Below, one piece after another: positions 62,121-64,000 of a DNA stretch of 64,000 bases. A program made the position numbers and the translations under genes. The notes under the pieces were generated by a model, which saw only the letters and a list, made by a program, of their open reading frames with translations, did not search any database and was not told the origin of the DNA. Every line of letters begins with the position of its first letter. The stretch's first letter is position 1. Origin of the DNA: Pedobacter jejuensis (GTDB lineage: Bacteria; Bacteroidota; Bacteroidia; Sphingobacteriales; Sphingobacteriaceae); contig NZ_RBEE01000044.1 of the NCBI RefSeq assembly GCF_003725795.1, forward strand, positions 186,001-250,000, in the 5' to 3' direction.

Positions 62121-62908
62121 TGCAATTGATTAATTATTGGAGTAGCCCGCAGGGGAATAATTACTTTATTATAACCCATTGGTTTTCAATTTCTTTAAAT
62201 GATTTTATTAACCTACACACCGAATTACTCACCATGTTTTTGATTGAGAAATTACTCCGAATCTTACATTCTAAGGTACGATTTAGATTGAATAAATCAA
62301 ACCAATTTGTAGAGATAACGGAGGGTAAAGATCAACATTTACTTAGACCTTTTACTTGACATCATCGATGAGCAATTCCTATTAAAAAATTAGGACGCTC
62401 AGTAATGGAGTTTAGAAATAGTAAATTCCACATGATGTTCCAAAAGACTGCCTCGCTATTATTAATTGGCTAAATAAATGTCGATTGACCCCGCCTTACT
62501 AAAAATGATTCTTTCATAAACCCTACAAACTAATGAGGTTACAAATAATCAAGAATTGGTGTAATTGGGTTAATCTTAACTGGTTCAGCCAATTTAAAGA
62601 TAATGGATTCCACCTGGAAATGGAGAAAACATTTTAGCTGACCCAGTACCTCCAAACCTATGACGCAAGATAATTAATGATTTAATTCAAATTTTAATTT
62701 ACGGTTTGACCGGGTTCAACTGTAATGGTTTACCATTCTTTAAGAAGCATTATTATTGGAGGTATGGAGTCATGTCATTGTGATTTATACTTACAATACG
62801 GTGAAGAACCAGCCAGGTGTTTTATGCGTAATTAAATTACCTAAGCCGCTTATAAAATATTCCACCGGCTTTTGTAAGGATTTAAATTGTCTAACGACTA
62901 ATTAAGAT
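62121..62908. other. Spacer of about 790 bp without a supported gene
   Basis: No continuous frame with a known motif is seen on either strand. A 99-codon frame at 62060-62359 runs through the terminator and is not credible. The GC content and codon texture look eroded, as in a decayed gene, but I cannot identify the origin. It ends with the promoter region of msrB. Confidence 0.6.
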
Positions 62909-63409
62909 ATGAGAAATTTAAGATTATTAAGCATACTATTTCTGGGGCTAGCATTAAATGCATGCGGTCAGAATAAACCCGCCGATAAAGGAACATTGTC
63001 TCGAGATATTAAAAAATATCCACAGGCAAAAACAGCGGCTTACTGGAAGCAGGTGCTCTCTGCGCAGGCTTACGATATCATGGTGAATAAGGGAACGGAA
63101 ACGCCATACAAAAACCCGTTTTGGAATAATCACAAAAAAGGAATTTATGTTAGTGCCGCAACTGGAAAACCACTATTTAGCTCAGATACTAAATTTGAAT
63201 CAGGTACCGGCTGGCCTAGTTTTTTTAAACCGATTGATGCCAAAGCAATTAAAATCGTCCGCGATATTTCTAGCGGCATGGTTAGAGATGAAGTTGTAGA
63301 GGCAAGCACAGGCCTCCATCTGGGGCATGTATTTGATGATGGGCCAGAACCCACCGGGCAGCGTTACTGCATGAATTCTTATGCACTGAAATTTATTCCA
63401 TCCAAATAA
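62909..63409 (+). CDS. msrB: Peptide-methionine (R)-S-oxide reductase, lipoprotein
   Basis: This 166-residue enzyme repairs methionine-R-sulfoxide in envelope proteins. A lipoprotein signal is seen: MRNLRLLSILFLGLALNACGQ, with lipobox Cys19. The MsrB core has GTETPYKNPFWNNHKKGIYV (about 58-77), FESGTGWPSFF (about 96-106), HLGHVFDDGPEPTGQRYCMNS (about 136-156) and catalytic Cys154. The structural zinc CxxC pair of many MsrB proteins is missing: the site reads VSAATGKPLF where zinc forms have VCAxC. It is followed after 10 bp by msrA, also a lipoprotein, so the two form an envelope repair operon. Confidence 0.95.
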   Translation: MRNLRLLSILFLGLALNACGQNKPADKGTLSRDIKKYPQAKTAAYWKQVLSAQAYDIMVNKGTETPYKNPFWNNHKKGIYVSAATGKPLFSSDTKFESGTGWPSFFKPIDAKAIKIVRDISSGMVRDEVVEASTGLHLGHVFDDGPEPTGQRYCMNSYALKFIPSK

Positions 63410-63419
63410 TTTGATAATC

Positions 63420-64000
63420 ATGAAAATATATAAATTTTGGTTGGTAGGATTGGTTTTTCTTATATCATGCACGGATGCACAGACGAAAAAGAACCAGCAG
63501 GCCTTTGCTGATTTACCCAAACCAAAGGCAAATGAAAAAGTGGCAACTTTTGCAGGCGGATGTTTCTGGGCACTGGCAGAAGGCATGAGCGAATTGAAAG
63601 GCGTGGATAAAGTAGTATCTGGCTATTCAGGGGGAAATACAAGAAATCCAACCTATGAAGAGGTGTGTTCGGATAATACAGGTCATGCCGAATCTGTACA
63701 GGTTTATTATAACCCTGATGTAATTAGCTATAGCCAGCTCGCTGAGGCATTTTTTTACGCTCATGATCCAACGACAGTTAATAGGCAGGGGCCAGATGAA
63801 GGAGAGGATTATCGCTCGGTTGCATTTTACCGTAACGCTGAAGAAAAGAAAGTATTGGAAGAGGTAATGGCCAAGGTAAATGCCGCTCATCATTATATCG
63901 ATAAAATCGTAACGCAGGTTGAACCCTTCAAAGTATTTTATCCTGCAGAAAATTACCACCAAGGCTATTACAGGCTAAATCCCAATAGTGGCTATATTCA
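63420..64000 (+). CDS. msrA: Peptide-methionine (S)-S-oxide reductase, cut by window edge
   Basis: About 193 codons of the gene are inside the window; the 3' end is missing. The start is ATG at 63420 and a lipoprotein-like signal reads MKIYKFWLVGLVFLISCTDA. The MsrA active-site motif GGCFWALAEGM places the catalytic Cys at about residue 48. Further text is VVSGYSGGNTRNPTYEEVCS, GHAESVQVYYNPDVISY, FYAHDPTTVNRQGPDEGEDY and FYPAENYHQGYY. It acts on methionine-S-sulfoxide and complements the R-specific enzyme upstream. No lesion is seen in the visible part. Confidence 0.95.
   Translation, partial: MKIYKFWLVGLVFLISCTDAQTKKNQQAFADLPKPKANEKVATFAGGCFWALAEGMSELKGVDKVVSGYSGGNTRNPTYEEVCSDNTGHAESVQVYYNPDVISYSQLAEAFFYAHDPTTVNRQGPDEGEDYRSVAFYRNAEEKKVLEEVMAKVNAAHHYIDKIVTQVEPFKVFYPAENYHQGYYRLNPNSGYI

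Noticed and set aside
62060..62359. 99-codon frame after DinB
   Set aside because: It passes through the strong terminator at 62087-62120 and shows no domain.

Overview
This 64 kb window reads as a chromosomal segment of a Bacteroidota bacterium, most likely a Sphingobacteriaceae member (Pedobacter or a close relative). The call rests on low GC, dense gene packing, candidate TAnnTTTG promoter elements, SusC-like plug and TonB modules, a BlaI/M56 pair, LytS/LytTR signalling, secreted metalloproteases and GH3/GHL10 hydrolases. It is mostly housekeeping and ordinary accessory chromosome. No phage, plasmid, CRISPR array, insertion sequence, rRNA or tRNA gene was recognised. Layout: 0-1.4 kb holds the 5' end of a VWA-domain gene and a repeat-rich spacer. 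1.4-6.5 kb is the threonine operon thrA-thrB-thrC, preceded by a Thr/Ile-rich leader peptide and an intrinsic terminator, which is a classical attenuator design. 6.7-12.4 kb carries a GH3 beta-glucosidase, a divergent Nudix-type (NrtR-like) regulator, a GHL10 hydrolase and two small secreted proteins. 12.5-18.2 kb is a methionine/one-carbon unit (metF, a four-helix-bundle protein, metH) under a SAM-I riboswitch; metH carries an in-frame 60-bp tandem repeat. 18.3-22.8 kb holds a BI-1 protein, a DUF4160/DUF2442 pair, murQ and an S41 protease. 23.1-26.7 kb is a BlaI repressor, an M56 sensor fused to TonB and plug modules, and two stand-alone proteins resembling those modules. 27.0-29.6 kb is a NarL-type two-component system with two uncharacterised proteins. 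30.2-36.1 kb holds an M28 peptidase, then an ABC transporter and small membrane peptide divergent from a LytS/LytTR two-component system. 36.1-37.45 kb is an array of about 365-bp tandem repeats. 37.5-46.1 kb holds regulators, a TonB-dependent receptor, a dehydrogenase, a HigBA-like toxin-antitoxin pair and OsmC. 46.2-64 kb holds an M1 peptidase, greA, HIT, pirin, an old-yellow-enzyme homologue with an ArsR regulator, a MarR-MFS pair, an acyltransferase, a 61-bp palindromic repeat array, a CDGSH protein, a DUF5117-type metalloprotease, a NmrA-type reductase, a Crp-family regulator, DinB, and msrB-msrA, with msrA running off the end. Two themes stand out. First, RNA-level control of amino-acid operons: the thr attenuator and the SAM riboswitch. 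Second, many dispersed short palindromic and tandem repeats, one of them inside an essential-type enzyme gene. In addition, five genes between 33 and 54 kb are each broken by one base change or loss: an ABC ATPase, an SDR, a Nudix hydrolase, a HigB-like toxin and an MFS transporter. They are either recent pseudogenes, slippage-controlled genes or sequence errors, and the sequence alone cannot decide. No clearly new defence or mobile system was found. The best leads are the thr leader, the metH repeat insertion, the M56-TonB-plug cluster and the repeat arrays.
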